Below are positions 17,796 to 26,584 of a stretch of 64,000 bases of DNA, one piece after another (positions within the stretch are counted from its first letter, which is position 1; each line of letters begins with the position of its first letter). The position numbers were made by a program, and so were the translations under genes. Under the pieces are notes generated by a model. The model saw only the letters and a list, made by a program, of their open reading frames with translations. It ran no database searches and was not told where the DNA came from. The stretch comes from a virus. The stretch covers positions 1 to 64,000 of the IMG/VR virus record IMGVR_UViG_3300020456_000177; one strand, written 5' to 3'.

Positions 17796-18426
17796 AGGCA
17801 ATAGTACCACCGTTTCCAACGGCTTCCCACCACTGAACTTGAAGTTCAACAGTGAACTCTTCGATAGCATCAGTGTTATCGTAGTTCAGATCAATTGCAG
17901 AAACTGCAGTTGGGAAGATTCCATGGAACTGATAACTTCTAAGAATGGGTTGATCAGTTGCACTTTCTTGAGCACCAGCACCACCAGTTACAGGAGCACG
18001 TCCAAGTTGGTGGACAATAGCATCAGTCTGATAATCCAGTGGATCTGTGTTACCAGAGTTATCGGATACCTTAGCAACAGAGTTCATCCATCTTTCGAAG
18101 GAACCTCTGATCGCAAAGTCAGTATCGTTGATAACAGTGATGGTCCATACATCGAATGTTCTGTCACCAGCAATCTTGAGATTACGTCCTCTGAAAGGAA
18201 TGGTGATTGGTGTGATGTTGGATGCTGGAAGGTTTGCACCTTTTACCAGGAATCTGGACTTGGAATCCAGATCATTTACGCTAGGATCGACTACACCATC
18301 GGGGAAGGTCAGAACAACCTCAAACAGATTAGGTCTGGCGATGCCACCAGACAATCTGCTTTTGAATCTGTCGATAGTACGATCAGCTGTCTTTGGGGGA
18401 TTTTGTTGTTGAATTAAGTCTGCCAT
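17794..18426 (-). CDS. 19: Tail tube protein (gp19)
   Basis: A 210-aa tail tube subunit (T4 gp19 is 163 aa). It has the family plan LPASNITPITIPFRGR, then a strand pair, then a helix RGSFERWMNSV, then FHGIFPTAVSAIDLNYD near the end. The extra length is an insertion after the helix (residues about 125-165). It lies between sheath gp18 and portal gp20 as in T4. GAGGT precedes the ATG. Confidence 0.94.
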   Translation of the reverse strand: MADLIQQQNPPKTADRTIDRFKSRLSGGIARPNLFEVVLTFPDGVVDPSVNDLDSKSRFLVKGANLPASNITPITIPFRGRNLKIAGDRTFDVWTITVINDTDFAIRGSFERWMNSVAKVSDNSGNTDPLDYQTDAIVHQLGRAPVTGGAGAQESATDQPILRSYQFHGIFPTAVSAIDLNYDNTDAIEEFTVELQVQWWEAVGNGGTIA

Positions 18427-18446
18427 CGGTTTGTTACCTCTTTAGA

Positions 18447-20627
18447 TTATACTCCGAGAACTTCCTCAAAGCTGACACCCGTGCGAGTGGCAACGAAGGT
18501 CAGACCGATGAAGTTGATGGAACGATTTGGTTTGATGTAGATATCGGCAACAAATTCATTGTTATCGATCACTGCAGCAGTGTTATTCGTCTCATCACAC
18601 TTGACTACGAAGTCAGTGATGCCTCTCTTTGCCTGAACATCACGCAGGAAAGGCTCAACGATGCTAACAAAGTTTGTTCTAGTAATCTCATCGTTGAATT
18701 CGAACATCTGATCTCTGGCAGCAGCAGAAATTGCTTTCTCCAGATAGATGAACAGACGACGAACGTTGATTCTATCGAAGGCAGATGCTCTTGCCAGAGC
18801 AGTCTTATCACCGAACAGAACAATACCGGAACCAGGTGAGAAGATGACAGGGTTTACTCTGTTAGAGTAAAGAACATCTCTCTGTGCCTTGGTTGGGTTG
18901 TATGCCAACTTAACGGCATTCAGGATTGCACCTCTTGTGGTTCCTGCAGGAGAGAACCATGGGAAGTTGTTAATGTCGTTTCTTGCACACAGACCAGCCA
19001 TGTCACCGTTCATTGGGACATATCTGAAGGTATCACCGAATCTGTCATAGGTGTACTTGTAACTGCTATCGAACACCGCATAAGAAGATGAGGTGATAGC
19101 AGAGTAGTAACTTACCAGGTTGTCAGTGATTGTCGATGTGCTATTGAGTGAGATCATAGCACCGTCAGCAAGGAATGCTTGACGATATGGAGAAACAAAT
19201 GCGACGGCATCCTTTCTTTCTTCAGCAACAGCAACAATCTTGTTGGCAATTGCTTGGGTTTCTGCCATGCCATGAGCACCAGATCCCATCAGCAGGTAAT
19301 CGATGTCATAACTATCTGGATTTTCGAACAGGTCATAACCTGTAGCAAGATCACCAACGTTAACCATCAGTCCAGCATTTGTAGTAATGCCAGTTGTGTT
19401 ACCGTAGTCCTTACCACCAGAGAGTGTCAGGGTTTCGTTTCCATATGCATCGAAGGTAGTATCAGATGCTTTCTGATCCCATCCACCATCACCTGCCAGG
19501 GTGAACGTAGTTCCACCAGCACCAGCTGCGAAACCAGTTGTTACAACACCTGTTGGTTGACCACCACCGAAGATATTCTGAGATTGGAATTGTAACCAAC
19601 CTCTCCAGTATTGATCAGTTCCAGCAGAGAACTCAGCATCAGTTGCTTTAGACAGACCCAGATGCTTCTCAAGCAATGTACCAGCATTACCAGAAACTTT
19701 ACCGAGATCGTCATATACTACGACATGAACCTCATCGTTTCTAGCATTGCGAGCAGCACCGTAAGCAGTTGTGGTTGGTCTTTCGGCAACTCTGTTCCAC
19801 TTAACGGTAGATCCAGTGAGAGTGATTGATTGCTGATCGAACCAGTCTAACTGTGCAGTGTAGGTTGACAGACCCTGTTCGTTAGATGCATTGTCATAGA
19901 TGAACAATGCGGTAACACTATCAGCACCGTTAGCAGTGTTAGAGAATCTGTAGATACCACCAGGTGTATAGTCTCTGTTGGTTACAGTATTGTCAGCAGC
20001 AACGTGTGCTACAAACTTAACATCAACATTGGTTCCGTCTACGTTGGTGACAACTCCTTTGAAGTAACCATCGAGAACAGAAGTCGATCCGGCACCAGGA
20101 ACAACAGTGTTGGCAGGTACTCTCTGAGTAACACCGTATCCAACCTGTAGAGCTGTACCAGAATAACCAGTCAGTCTTTGGTCTGCTTTACCATCAATAA
20201 TGGCAACTTTGAGACCGTTTGACCAGGTTCCTGGGTTCTTGGCAACAAAGGTAACATTGTTGATCGTGTTAGTATCATACCCTTGGTTGGTGTAGTCCTC
20301 TGGACTCTTAACCTTGATACTAGTTGCAGATCCAACTTTACCATTGTAGAGACCAGCATTGTCTGATCTTACAACTCTTGCTACCCCACCATAGGCAAGA
20401 TAGGAAGAAGCAGTATACCAATACTCATATTGGTTATTTGCTGCATGGGGTTCACCGAAATTGTTAAGCAAGTCTGCTTCAGTTTCGACTAATGTGGGAG
20501 TTTCTACTGGTCCTTTTTCAAATGGAGCAACGATGCCAGCAACTTTATCAGAAGTGGGATCTACGCGTCCAGCCGTAAGGTCTACTTCCCTTACGACAAT
20601 ACCAGGAGATGCTAAATTCAGTGGCAT
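18447..20627 (-). CDS. 18: Tail sheath protein (gp18)
   Basis: A 726-aa contractile sheath protein (T4 gp18 is 659 aa). The N-terminus LASPGIVVREVDLTAG and the C-terminal half (RGAILNAVKLAYNPTKAQRDVLY, then INVRRLFIYLEKAI and FVVKCDETNN) are diagnostic of the T4 sheath. The middle (about 150-420) is the variable surface domain. An AAGGAG Shine-Dalgarno sequence and a late promoter (20663-20670) lie upstream. Confidence 0.97.
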   Translation of the reverse strand: MPLNLASPGIVVREVDLTAGRVDPTSDKVAGIVAPFEKGPVETPTLVETEADLLNNFGEPHAANNQYEYWYTASSYLAYGGVARVVRSDNAGLYNGKVGSATSIKVKSPEDYTNQGYDTNTINNVTFVAKNPGTWSNGLKVAIIDGKADQRLTGYSGTALQVGYGVTQRVPANTVVPGAGSTSVLDGYFKGVVTNVDGTNVDVKFVAHVAADNTVTNRDYTPGGIYRFSNTANGADSVTALFIYDNASNEQGLSTYTAQLDWFDQQSITLTGSTVKWNRVAERPTTTAYGAARNARNDEVHVVVYDDLGKVSGNAGTLLEKHLGLSKATDAEFSAGTDQYWRGWLQFQSQNIFGGGQPTGVVTTGFAAGAGGTTFTLAGDGGWDQKASDTTFDAYGNETLTLSGGKDYGNTTGITTNAGLMVNVGDLATGYDLFENPDSYDIDYLLMGSGAHGMAETQAIANKIVAVAEERKDAVAFVSPYRQAFLADGAMISLNSTSTITDNLVSYYSAITSSSYAVFDSSYKYTYDRFGDTFRYVPMNGDMAGLCARNDINNFPWFSPAGTTRGAILNAVKLAYNPTKAQRDVLYSNRVNPVIFSPGSGIVLFGDKTALARASAFDRINVRRLFIYLEKAISAAARDQMFEFNDEITRTNFVSIVEPFLRDVQAKRGITDFVVKCDETNNTAAVIDNNEFVADIYIKPNRSINFIGLTFVATRTGVSFEEVLGV

Positions 20628-20662
20628 CTTTCTCTCCTTTCGTGTCCAAATTATGCTAGAGT

Positions 20663-20670
20663 TATTTATT
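20663..20670 (-). promoter_or_regulatory. Late promoter for gp18
   Basis: Minus-strand AATAAATA, 36 bp before the gp18 ATG, in the 83-bp gap after the zinc-finger gene. Confidence 0.7.
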
Positions 20671-20710
20671 AAAAGGTATGTTTACGATGCGGAAACACTG
20701 CGAAAACACA

Positions 20711-20941
20711 CTACCAGTCAGGATACTCCCACTTTGCTTCATGGTCGTTATCCATCCGATTTCTTAGAACTCTATCAATAGTGCATGGTTTACATTCATA
20801 AGAATATGCTGATGGAGCTCCACCTCTGTCTTTTCTAGTCAAATAAAAATCAGTCATAAGATCTTTAACCTTACCACATGTTTTACATTTTCTTTGTTTG
20901 AAAAGAAGATGTTCTAATATAAATTCCTCTTCAATATCCAT
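20711..20941 (-). CDS. Small zinc-finger-like protein
   Basis: A 76-aa protein with two CxxC pairs, CKTC near residue 21 and CKPC near residue 54, separated by about 30 residues including FYLTRKDRGG. It looks like a zinc ribbon of the kind found in phage HNH-related and orphan zinc proteins, but the HNH catalytic residues are not visible. I chose the ATG at 20941, which forms a TGATG overlap with the gp17 stop, over a GTG at 20956. T4 has no gene between 17 and 18. Confidence 0.65.
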   Translation of the reverse strand: MDIEEEFILEHLLFKQRKCKTCGKVKDLMTDFYLTRKDRGGAPSAYSYECKPCTIDRVLRNRMDNDHEAKWEYPDW

Positions 20942-22593
20942 CAGAGATATTCCCACATAAAGGATCTGTCACCATATTCAGCACCAGAACTCCATCTAGT
21001 TCCTTCACTATCTACAAAACCAGCATCATCATGTATGCCATCATTTAAGAAACCAAATGGTGCCATGTCTTGTTCAATCTGATTCTTCTGATCTTCATAG
21101 ATTCTCTTTCGAACATCTTGTTCAGTCATCTCTTTGAAGTAGTCTTGTGCTACCAACCAAGAGAAAATAACAAGACACATTGCCAAGTCATCATGGCAAC
21201 CTTCTTCTGCCATGAATGTATTCTTTCTTTGTACAAAGGTTGTCAACTCTGCAATAATGTCATAGTCACATGTTGCCAACTTGTCATCTTCTAACAGTGT
21301 CTTCAGGTTAGAACAACCCAACTTCTTAACTGCCGATGTCATTCTGACACCAAGTTGAGACTTCTTACCAGAGAAACCAGAACCGACAATCTGACCAGCA
21401 CGTCCACGCATAGAACACATCAATACGTTCTCATACTCAAGGTCAAAGAATAGGATAGATGCTACCTGGTCACCAATATCATTAACTTCAATTAATGTGT
21501 AAGCGTAATTATATGCCTTTGCAAGATCATGAATGATACTAGGGAATAGCATCGGTTTGATTTCATTGTTCTTATATTTTGCTACTACCCTGTATGGGAA
21601 ATCGGTAATATCAAATATAATAAAAGCGGAATAGTCACCATCAATTCCTCTCGCAGTATCCACCGTGATAATGTAACTGTGATCATCGATTGGATTCTCA
21701 TAGATATCTAACCCTGCGTTTTTCTTAATGGGATCATTATAAACAAGAGTCTTCAGTTTTGCCACACTGATTAATGTATCTACAGATCCAAGGAATTCGC
21801 ACTCAAACTCAACCCGGAACTGTTCTTCTGAAGTGTTAGCAATAGTTTGCTTTTTCCATTTAGCATTCCTACCCGGAACTTCTGACCAGTGTACTTCTGT
21901 AGGAATATAATCATTTCGACCACGTTCGGCATCATGCCACATACGGTAGAAGTGATTCATACCGTGAGGGGTAGATACAATAATTACTTTTGTGCTTTTA
22001 CCAGAAGTAATAGTAGGATAAACAGAGGCAAAGAACGAGTCAGCAATGTGATTCGGGACGAATGCGAACTCGTCGAGAAAGATGATGTTGAACGACATAC
22101 CTCTGACAGCACTTGCAGATGTAGATGCTGCCAATATTTTACTGCCATTTTCTAACTCCAATGAACCTTTGTTCCATGCAATGATACCTTGCTGCATCCA
22201 CTTTGGTAAGTTTTCGTAAGCAGTTTGTAACCTACCGAGAAGTTCTCTAGCAGTTGCTGCTTTGTTTGCCAGGATGCCAATGTTTACATTGTCATTGAAG
22301 ACAGCATAATGCAACAGAAAGGAAACTACTGTAGTAGATTTACCAGTCTGACGTGGCATCTTACAGATATTAAATCTGTTATTGTGGAAGTTCTTGATAA
22401 GTTTCTTCTGAAACTTGTACATGTCAAAAGGAACCAAACCCTCATCAAGAGAGACAATCTTTACATACTTTGCTGCAAAGTATACTGGATCTTTTTTACA
22501 CTTAATAAATTCAGTAACTTGTTCTTTGGTAAATTGAATCGGCGTATTTGCCTTTTTTAGATTCGGATTACCAAGATAAATGTCATCACTCAT
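20941..22593 (-). CDS. 17: Terminase large subunit (gp17)
   Basis: A 550-aa packaging ATPase and nuclease (T4 gp17 is 610 aa). Walker A PRQTGKSTT lies near residue 80 and Walker B IIFLDEFAF near 170. The nuclease active-site acids are expected in ITVDTARG near 312 and in HDDLAMCL near 480. It forms a pentamer on the portal and, with gp16, cuts concatemers. It lies two genes downstream of gp16 instead of next to it, because two accessory genes are inserted. Confidence 0.97.
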   Translation of the reverse strand: MSDDIYLGNPNLKKANTPIQFTKEQVTEFIKCKKDPVYFAAKYVKIVSLDEGLVPFDMYKFQKKLIKNFHNNRFNICKMPRQTGKSTTVVSFLLHYAVFNDNVNIGILANKAATARELLGRLQTAYENLPKWMQQGIIAWNKGSLELENGSKILAASTSASAVRGMSFNIIFLDEFAFVPNHIADSFFASVYPTITSGKSTKVIIVSTPHGMNHFYRMWHDAERGRNDYIPTEVHWSEVPGRNAKWKKQTIANTSEEQFRVEFECEFLGSVDTLISVAKLKTLVYNDPIKKNAGLDIYENPIDDHSYIITVDTARGIDGDYSAFIIFDITDFPYRVVAKYKNNEIKPMLFPSIIHDLAKAYNYAYTLIEVNDIGDQVASILFFDLEYENVLMCSMRGRAGQIVGSGFSGKKSQLGVRMTSAVKKLGCSNLKTLLEDDKLATCDYDIIAELTTFVQRKNTFMAEEGCHDDLAMCLVIFSWLVAQDYFKEMTEQDVRKRIYEDQKNQIEQDMAPFGFLNDGIHDDAGFVDSEGTRWSSGAEYGDRSFMWEYL

Positions 22594-22602
22594 ACTAAAA
22601 GA

Positions 22603-22896
22603 TTATCCTTGATACACTACCGATGTTGCATATACGTCTGATGCACTTGAATAAATCAAATCCGTTCTTGCTTTATAAACAATAATTGGATCTTTTCCTG
22701 CTAGATGTACACTACCATATGTCACACCAGCACCCGTTCTGATTTCTACAAGACGATCAGAAGAATGACTATGTTGAAGCAATACATATTCTGCACCAAT
22801 AGCAGATCCAAGACTACTATTGTCTGAACCAGGAACTGATGTTCCAGATCCAGCATTTACTTGTGTGGATTCACCTAAAATTTTTATCGCATTCAT
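22603..22896 (-). CDS. Small beta-rich virion protein, paralogue of the 88-aa head protein
   Basis: A 97-aa product beginning MNAIKILGESTQVNAGSG. It resembles the protein at 15620-15886 in its opening LGE-x-V-AGxG, in a middle hydrophobic strand pair and in the C-terminal TDLIYSSASDVYATSVVYQG. It has no membrane segment. It lies between gp17 and the basic virion protein, with 1-9 nt spacing on both sides. A minor head or tail component is likely but unproven. Confidence 0.55.
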   Translation of the reverse strand: MNAIKILGESTQVNAGSGTSVPGSDNSSLGSAIGAEYVLLQHSHSSDRLVEIRTGAGVTYGSVHLAGKDPIIVYKARTDLIYSSASDVYATSVVYQG

Positions 22897-22897
22897 G

Positions 22898-23899
22898 TCA
22901 GCAATTCCAAGCTCTAAGGGACTTATTGATCCTGCTATCGGGATCGTTAGCAGTTTTTGAAGAAGTGAGTTTCTTCTTCATTCCTTTCATTCTCGCACAA
23001 AAGCTCTTTCGACGAGGGTTCCCAACTTTCTTTGAAGGTCTCTTAAGATCGCTTCCTGGATTTTCTGCTTCATAGCTCTTTCTTCCTTTCTCGTTGAGCC
23101 CACCTGACTTATTCTTTCCTGCCTTTCTGGTCCATGCTGCTGCCTCATCAACTACTTCCTCCTTTGCCATCTTAGTGGCAGTTGCATACATCACTGATTT
23201 ATAATCATCACCATAACGTGACTTGAAATCTTTGACAGATTTCTTCATACCTTTTACATACTTCTCTTTATCTTTCTCTTCACCTGTAGTAAGAGATCTC
23301 TCCTCAATTGCTTCCTCACCAACAGGTACACAGTTTGGAACCATACGGTTACCTTTCTTCTTTAAACCCTTAGCAGTATATCCCTTCCAGCATTTCTCAC
23401 CAAGGAGTTCTTTGGGAGACAAAAGTTTAGTAGATTCTCTCTGCACTTTAGTTTTAATTTTTTTCTTACCATCAGGTGAAGGAATAAATTCACCCATCTC
23501 CTGAGTCTTGGGATCTGAGGTATCTACATCACCATCAACATCGGCATCAATTCTCTTGACTGCTCTAGCAGCAAGTGCTTTGAGATTCTTTGAAGGAACC
23601 TCAACATCAGTAGAGACACCTTCAGTCTTTACGTTGATTGCTTTACCCTTTCTATCGGGATTGGGATCTTGTTTCTGCTTACGACGAAATGCTGCTTCCT
23701 CCTCATCTTTGGAGAGAGCACGCTTCATTTTGCTGGAACCGCACTTTGGTTTGGTGGTTTGACCTGGCTGTTTGGCACAGGGTTTTCCTGCGTATTTACC
23801 ACCCAATTGAACCCAACCAGGGGTGCCATCAGAAGACTTACTCTTGCCAAACCAGTCACGCAGAGAAGAATCACCACTTTTGTTTTCATTCAATGCCAT
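22898..23899 (-). CDS. Basic mosaic protein with DUF5872-like and DUF6321-like ends
   Basis: A 333-aa, Lys-rich protein built from modules. Residues about 8-90 have the DUF5872-like signature (LRDWFGKSK..., GGKYAGKPCAKQPGQ, TKPKCGSSKM). Residues about 110-145 contain an EF-hand-like acidic loop DADVDGDVDTSD. A CWKGY...VPNCV module follows near 170-190. The C-terminal ~85 residues match the DUF6321-like pattern (AAWTRKAGKNKSGG, then RKSFCARMKGMKKK, NDPDSRINKSLRAW). Function unknown. Its charge and late promoter suggest a DNA-associated virion protein. It lies between gp16 and gp17. Confidence 0.7.
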   Translation of the reverse strand: MALNENKSGDSSLRDWFGKSKSSDGTPGWVQLGGKYAGKPCAKQPGQTTKPKCGSSKMKRALSKDEEEAAFRRKQKQDPNPDRKGKAINVKTEGVSTDVEVPSKNLKALAARAVKRIDADVDGDVDTSDPKTQEMGEFIPSPDGKKKIKTKVQRESTKLLSPKELLGEKCWKGYTAKGLKKKGNRMVPNCVPVGEEAIEERSLTTGEEKDKEKYVKGMKKSVKDFKSRYGDDYKSVMYATATKMAKEEVVDEAAAWTRKAGKNKSGGLNEKGRKSYEAENPGSDLKRPSKKVGNPRRKSFCARMKGMKKKLTSSKTANDPDSRINKSLRAWNC

Positions 23900-23922
23900 G
23901 CTTTCTACAAAGTATTATAACT

Positions 23923-23930
23923 TATTTATT
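23923..23930 (-). promoter_or_regulatory. Late promoter for the basic virion protein and gp17
   Basis: Minus-strand AATAAATA, 24 bp before the ATG at 23899. It overlaps the gp16 stop codon. Confidence 0.65.
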
Positions 23931-24342
23931 TCTTTTCATCCATGAGACCCTGCTTGATCAACTTCTGCAACTCAGCAGTTGTACCAACGATCAATGCGTT
24001 ATTGGTTACATGGGATGGACCTTTCTTATCTTCAGCATTTAGATCTTTCAATTCCTTTTGCAATTTGAGGAGTTTATCTGTTGCGTCAGAAACATTCTTG
24101 ATCAACTGACCAGCAACCTCATATGCTCTGGGTGAGTTAGTTTCTTGTGCTAATTCTAAGACACCATCTAAAGTTTCTTGTCCCTTCTCAATGATAGAGT
24201 ACAGTTGTCCTCTGGTATATTCGTAGTCTTTGTCAACATCACTTTTCGTCAACCTATCGGGTTTCTGCTTCTTGACAGGTTTTACTTCTAATGTTTCACT
24301 AGTTGTATCTAATGCATCATCGATACCATCATATCCAGCCAT
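23926..24342 (-). CDS. 16: Terminase small subunit (gp16)
   Basis: A 138-aa, mostly helical protein in the gp16 position after gp15 (T4 gp16 is 164 aa). The central segment YTRGQLYSIIEKGQETLDGVLELA and NSPRAYEVAGQLIKNVSDA are typical. It forms a ring that recognises DNA and regulates gp17. It starts 2 nt after the gp15 stop. Confidence 0.9.
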   Translation of the reverse strand: MAGYDGIDDALDTTSETLEVKPVKKQKPDRLTKSDVDKDYEYTRGQLYSIIEKGQETLDGVLELAQETNSPRAYEVAGQLIKNVSDATDKLLKLQKELKDLNAEDKKGPSHVTNNALIVGTTAELQKLIKQGLMDEKK

Positions 24343-24344
24343 GA

Positions 24345-25148
24345 TTAAATATCCGTTTGTTGGGTAGGACTATATTGTCTAGAATCTGTGAAGAACAAAG
24401 TTTCTTCAGAGAATCCAAAATCATCTGCTGGATCAGCATTAATAGGATCGGGAACAGCAGTATATCTTTGCTCTCTCTTAGCAATAGTTTGATCAGTCTC
24501 TGTGTGATAATCGACTTGAACTTTTCTGATGAGTCCATCGGAAGAATCCGCAATAGGACCAAACATGTAAGTCTTAGCAGTGAATTGTAAAGTATAAATC
24601 AATGCTCTTCTGGTTGTAAAGTCACCCTCATAATCATCCTGAATACTTACGTTATTAAGGACGAGAGGAATATCTTTTTTCTCACCAATAGATGAAACTA
24701 AATCAACTGTGATATTGAATGATGGTTGGAAGAATGGAAGAATCTGCTCAACAATCTGCAAAGCATCATCATTTAATTTACAATAGATTCCCAGTTCAAA
24801 ATCAATATTATAAGGAACTGGCATATAAACTTGTTTGATGCCACTGCCATCAGCAGCAACTGCCTTAAAGGTTTTTGTTACTGTGGTTTTTCTAGTGGGA
24901 TCAATCGCAATACCCGTCATTTCAAATGACATTCTAGGTAAAGTAATTGCGACTCCCTTGCTTAAATCTGCTTGCTGTTGAATCTTAGCAAGAAACTTTT
25001 GCATTGGTGCATATGCAAGAGGCACCTTTATTTGATCAATAGTTCTCCCATCATCATTTGCATGCTTGATATTAATATTATTAAAAAGAGTTCCAAACGC
25101 AATGATCGTCTTTCTTATAATCTCGTGGTAAAAATAAGTTCCTAACAT
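24345..25148 (-). CDS. 15: Tail sheath terminator (gp15)
   Basis: A 267-aa homologue of T4 gp15 (272 aa), the hexamer that caps the tail and joins it to the neck. Shared features are GTYFYHEIIRKTIIAFGTLFNN at the start, QIVEQILPFFQPSFN in the middle (nearly identical in T4) and RRALIYTLQFTAKTYMFGP later. It overlaps the gp14 stop by one base. Confidence 0.95.
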   Translation of the reverse strand: MLGTYFYHEIIRKTIIAFGTLFNNINIKHANDDGRTIDQIKVPLAYAPMQKFLAKIQQQADLSKGVAITLPRMSFEMTGIAIDPTRKTTVTKTFKAVAADGSGIKQVYMPVPYNIDFELGIYCKLNDDALQIVEQILPFFQPSFNITVDLVSSIGEKKDIPLVLNNVSIQDDYEGDFTTRRALIYTLQFTAKTYMFGPIADSSDGLIRKVQVDYHTETDQTIAKREQRYTAVPDPINADPADDFGFSEETLFFTDSRQYSPTQQTDI

Positions 25149-26584
25149 CAGAAGTCACCAAATGGGTTACCTTCGCTGAAATCAATGATACCTTGTCCAG
25201 CGTCTTCAAATTCTTTATTAGTGTCAAATGGTGATGTCTCGTCAAAAGTTTGATAAGATGCAATCTTCCTTCTTGCAGTAGAAGCAGTGCCTACCAGCAT
25301 TTCACCAACAAAGAATGTACCACTATTTATGCCTACCTTAAGAATTCCTGTATTAACATCCCAATCTCTGACTTTTGCACTTACAGAAGAAGCAGCACCA
25401 ATAACAGTTTCATTGTAGATAAAGTTGGCTTCATTAGGTTCTGTAGTTCCAATACCAGATGTTCTGGAAATTGTCAACGCAGGTGCTTCACTGTATCCAA
25501 ATCCAGTGTTTCTGTAGTACAACTGATTGATTCTTCCACTGAGAATAGTGAATTCCAACTCAGCAGTTCCAACACCAATTGCACCACCAGTAATAGTGGC
25601 AACACCAGCAACTGTTGGGGTATTGTAGTAGTTACTACCTCTAGTCAACAGTCTGACAGATGCAATACCTGTAGCACTATCATTGACAATCGCAGTAGCA
25701 GCAGCACCTGCACCAACTACAACTCCATCAACTGTTTGTGGGGTGATGGTAATAGTTGGTGGATTAGTGCTGGTATATCCAAATCCAGGGTGGGTAATTA
25801 AGATTCTGTCAATAGAGTGAATACCATTCCTTTCTGTAGTTACGGCAACTGCCTCTGCCTGAGAACCTTGAAGCAAGAGTGGTGATGTACTGATAGCAAC
25901 TGTGGGTGGTCTTGTATATCCAGATCCATCATCAGTCAATCTAATTTCTCTTACCAATCCAGATCTACCAAAGTTATCAACTCTCAAGGTAGCAGTAATG
26001 CCAGTTCCAACCAAAGTAAGTGCAGTAATATATCCCTGATCTTTTACTTCATCATCAATAAAGTCAATGCTAGTGTCAATATCTTCACCTTCATACTGGA
26101 AGAGTTCGCACTGAAGTTTGTAAACGTAATTAGTTCCTAGTTGATAAAAAGGTTGTTCATGCTCAACTCTCTTTACCTCAAATAGTCTTTCACCCAATGG
26201 GAAAAATATTAGATCACCTTCTCTAGGTCTTGTATCTAAGATAATCTCATCATCAGGCATGTTACCCAAAAAGGGTTGAATGAATGTTTCAAATCTTTCT
26301 TTAGAAAGAATTAGTGTTACTTCATTCTGTAGATTGATACCAAACTTAGTCATGATATCAGATCCTGGTGCATACCCTTCAAAGTTTTCTAGGTATGCTT
26401 CGATAGCAAAGTTATCATCAAACTTAGACGCATCAATCTCTCGGATAATATTATCCGATCCCAATACTTTTCTTGGGAGATAATGAACATCTAAACCATA
26501 CGTTCTAAGATGTTCGTTGATCAGATCTTGAAGCAGATATTGCTCGTTCTGTGAGCCCTGCAGAAAGAAGGGATTGAGTGCCAT
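25148..26584 (-). CDS. 14: Neck protein gp14 with GxGY-repeat insertion
   Basis: A 478-aa neck protein, against 256 aa in T4. Residues 1-170 match T4 gp14 (YLPRKV, AYLENFEGY, REGDLIFFPLGERLFEV, PFYQLG), and the extreme C-terminus keeps the TSPFDxxxE motif (residues 450-460). Between them, about residues 187-440, lies an insertion with four repeats at about 48-residue spacing: GSGYTRPPTVAI (220), GFGYTSTNPPTITI (268), GSNYYNTPTV (317) and GFGYSEAPALTI (361). The same repeat type occurs in the baseplate giants. A possible internal late promoter is CATAAATA at 25324-25331. Confidence 0.92.
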   Translation of the reverse strand: MALNPFFLQGSQNEQYLLQDLINEHLRTYGLDVHYLPRKVLGSDNIIREIDASKFDDNFAIEAYLENFEGYAPGSDIMTKFGINLQNEVTLILSKERFETFIQPFLGNMPDDEIILDTRPREGDLIFFPLGERLFEVKRVEHEQPFYQLGTNYVYKLQCELFQYEGEDIDTSIDFIDDEVKDQGYITALTLVGTGITATLRVDNFGRSGLVREIRLTDDGSGYTRPPTVAISTSPLLLQGSQAEAVAVTTERNGIHSIDRILITHPGFGYTSTNPPTITITPQTVDGVVVGAGAAATAIVNDSATGIASVRLLTRGSNYYNTPTVAGVATITGGAIGVGTAELEFTILSGRINQLYYRNTGFGYSEAPALTISRTSGIGTTEPNEANFIYNETVIGAASSVSAKVRDWDVNTGILKVGINSGTFFVGEMLVGTASTARRKIASYQTFDETSPFDTNKEFEDAGQGIIDFSEGNPFGDF

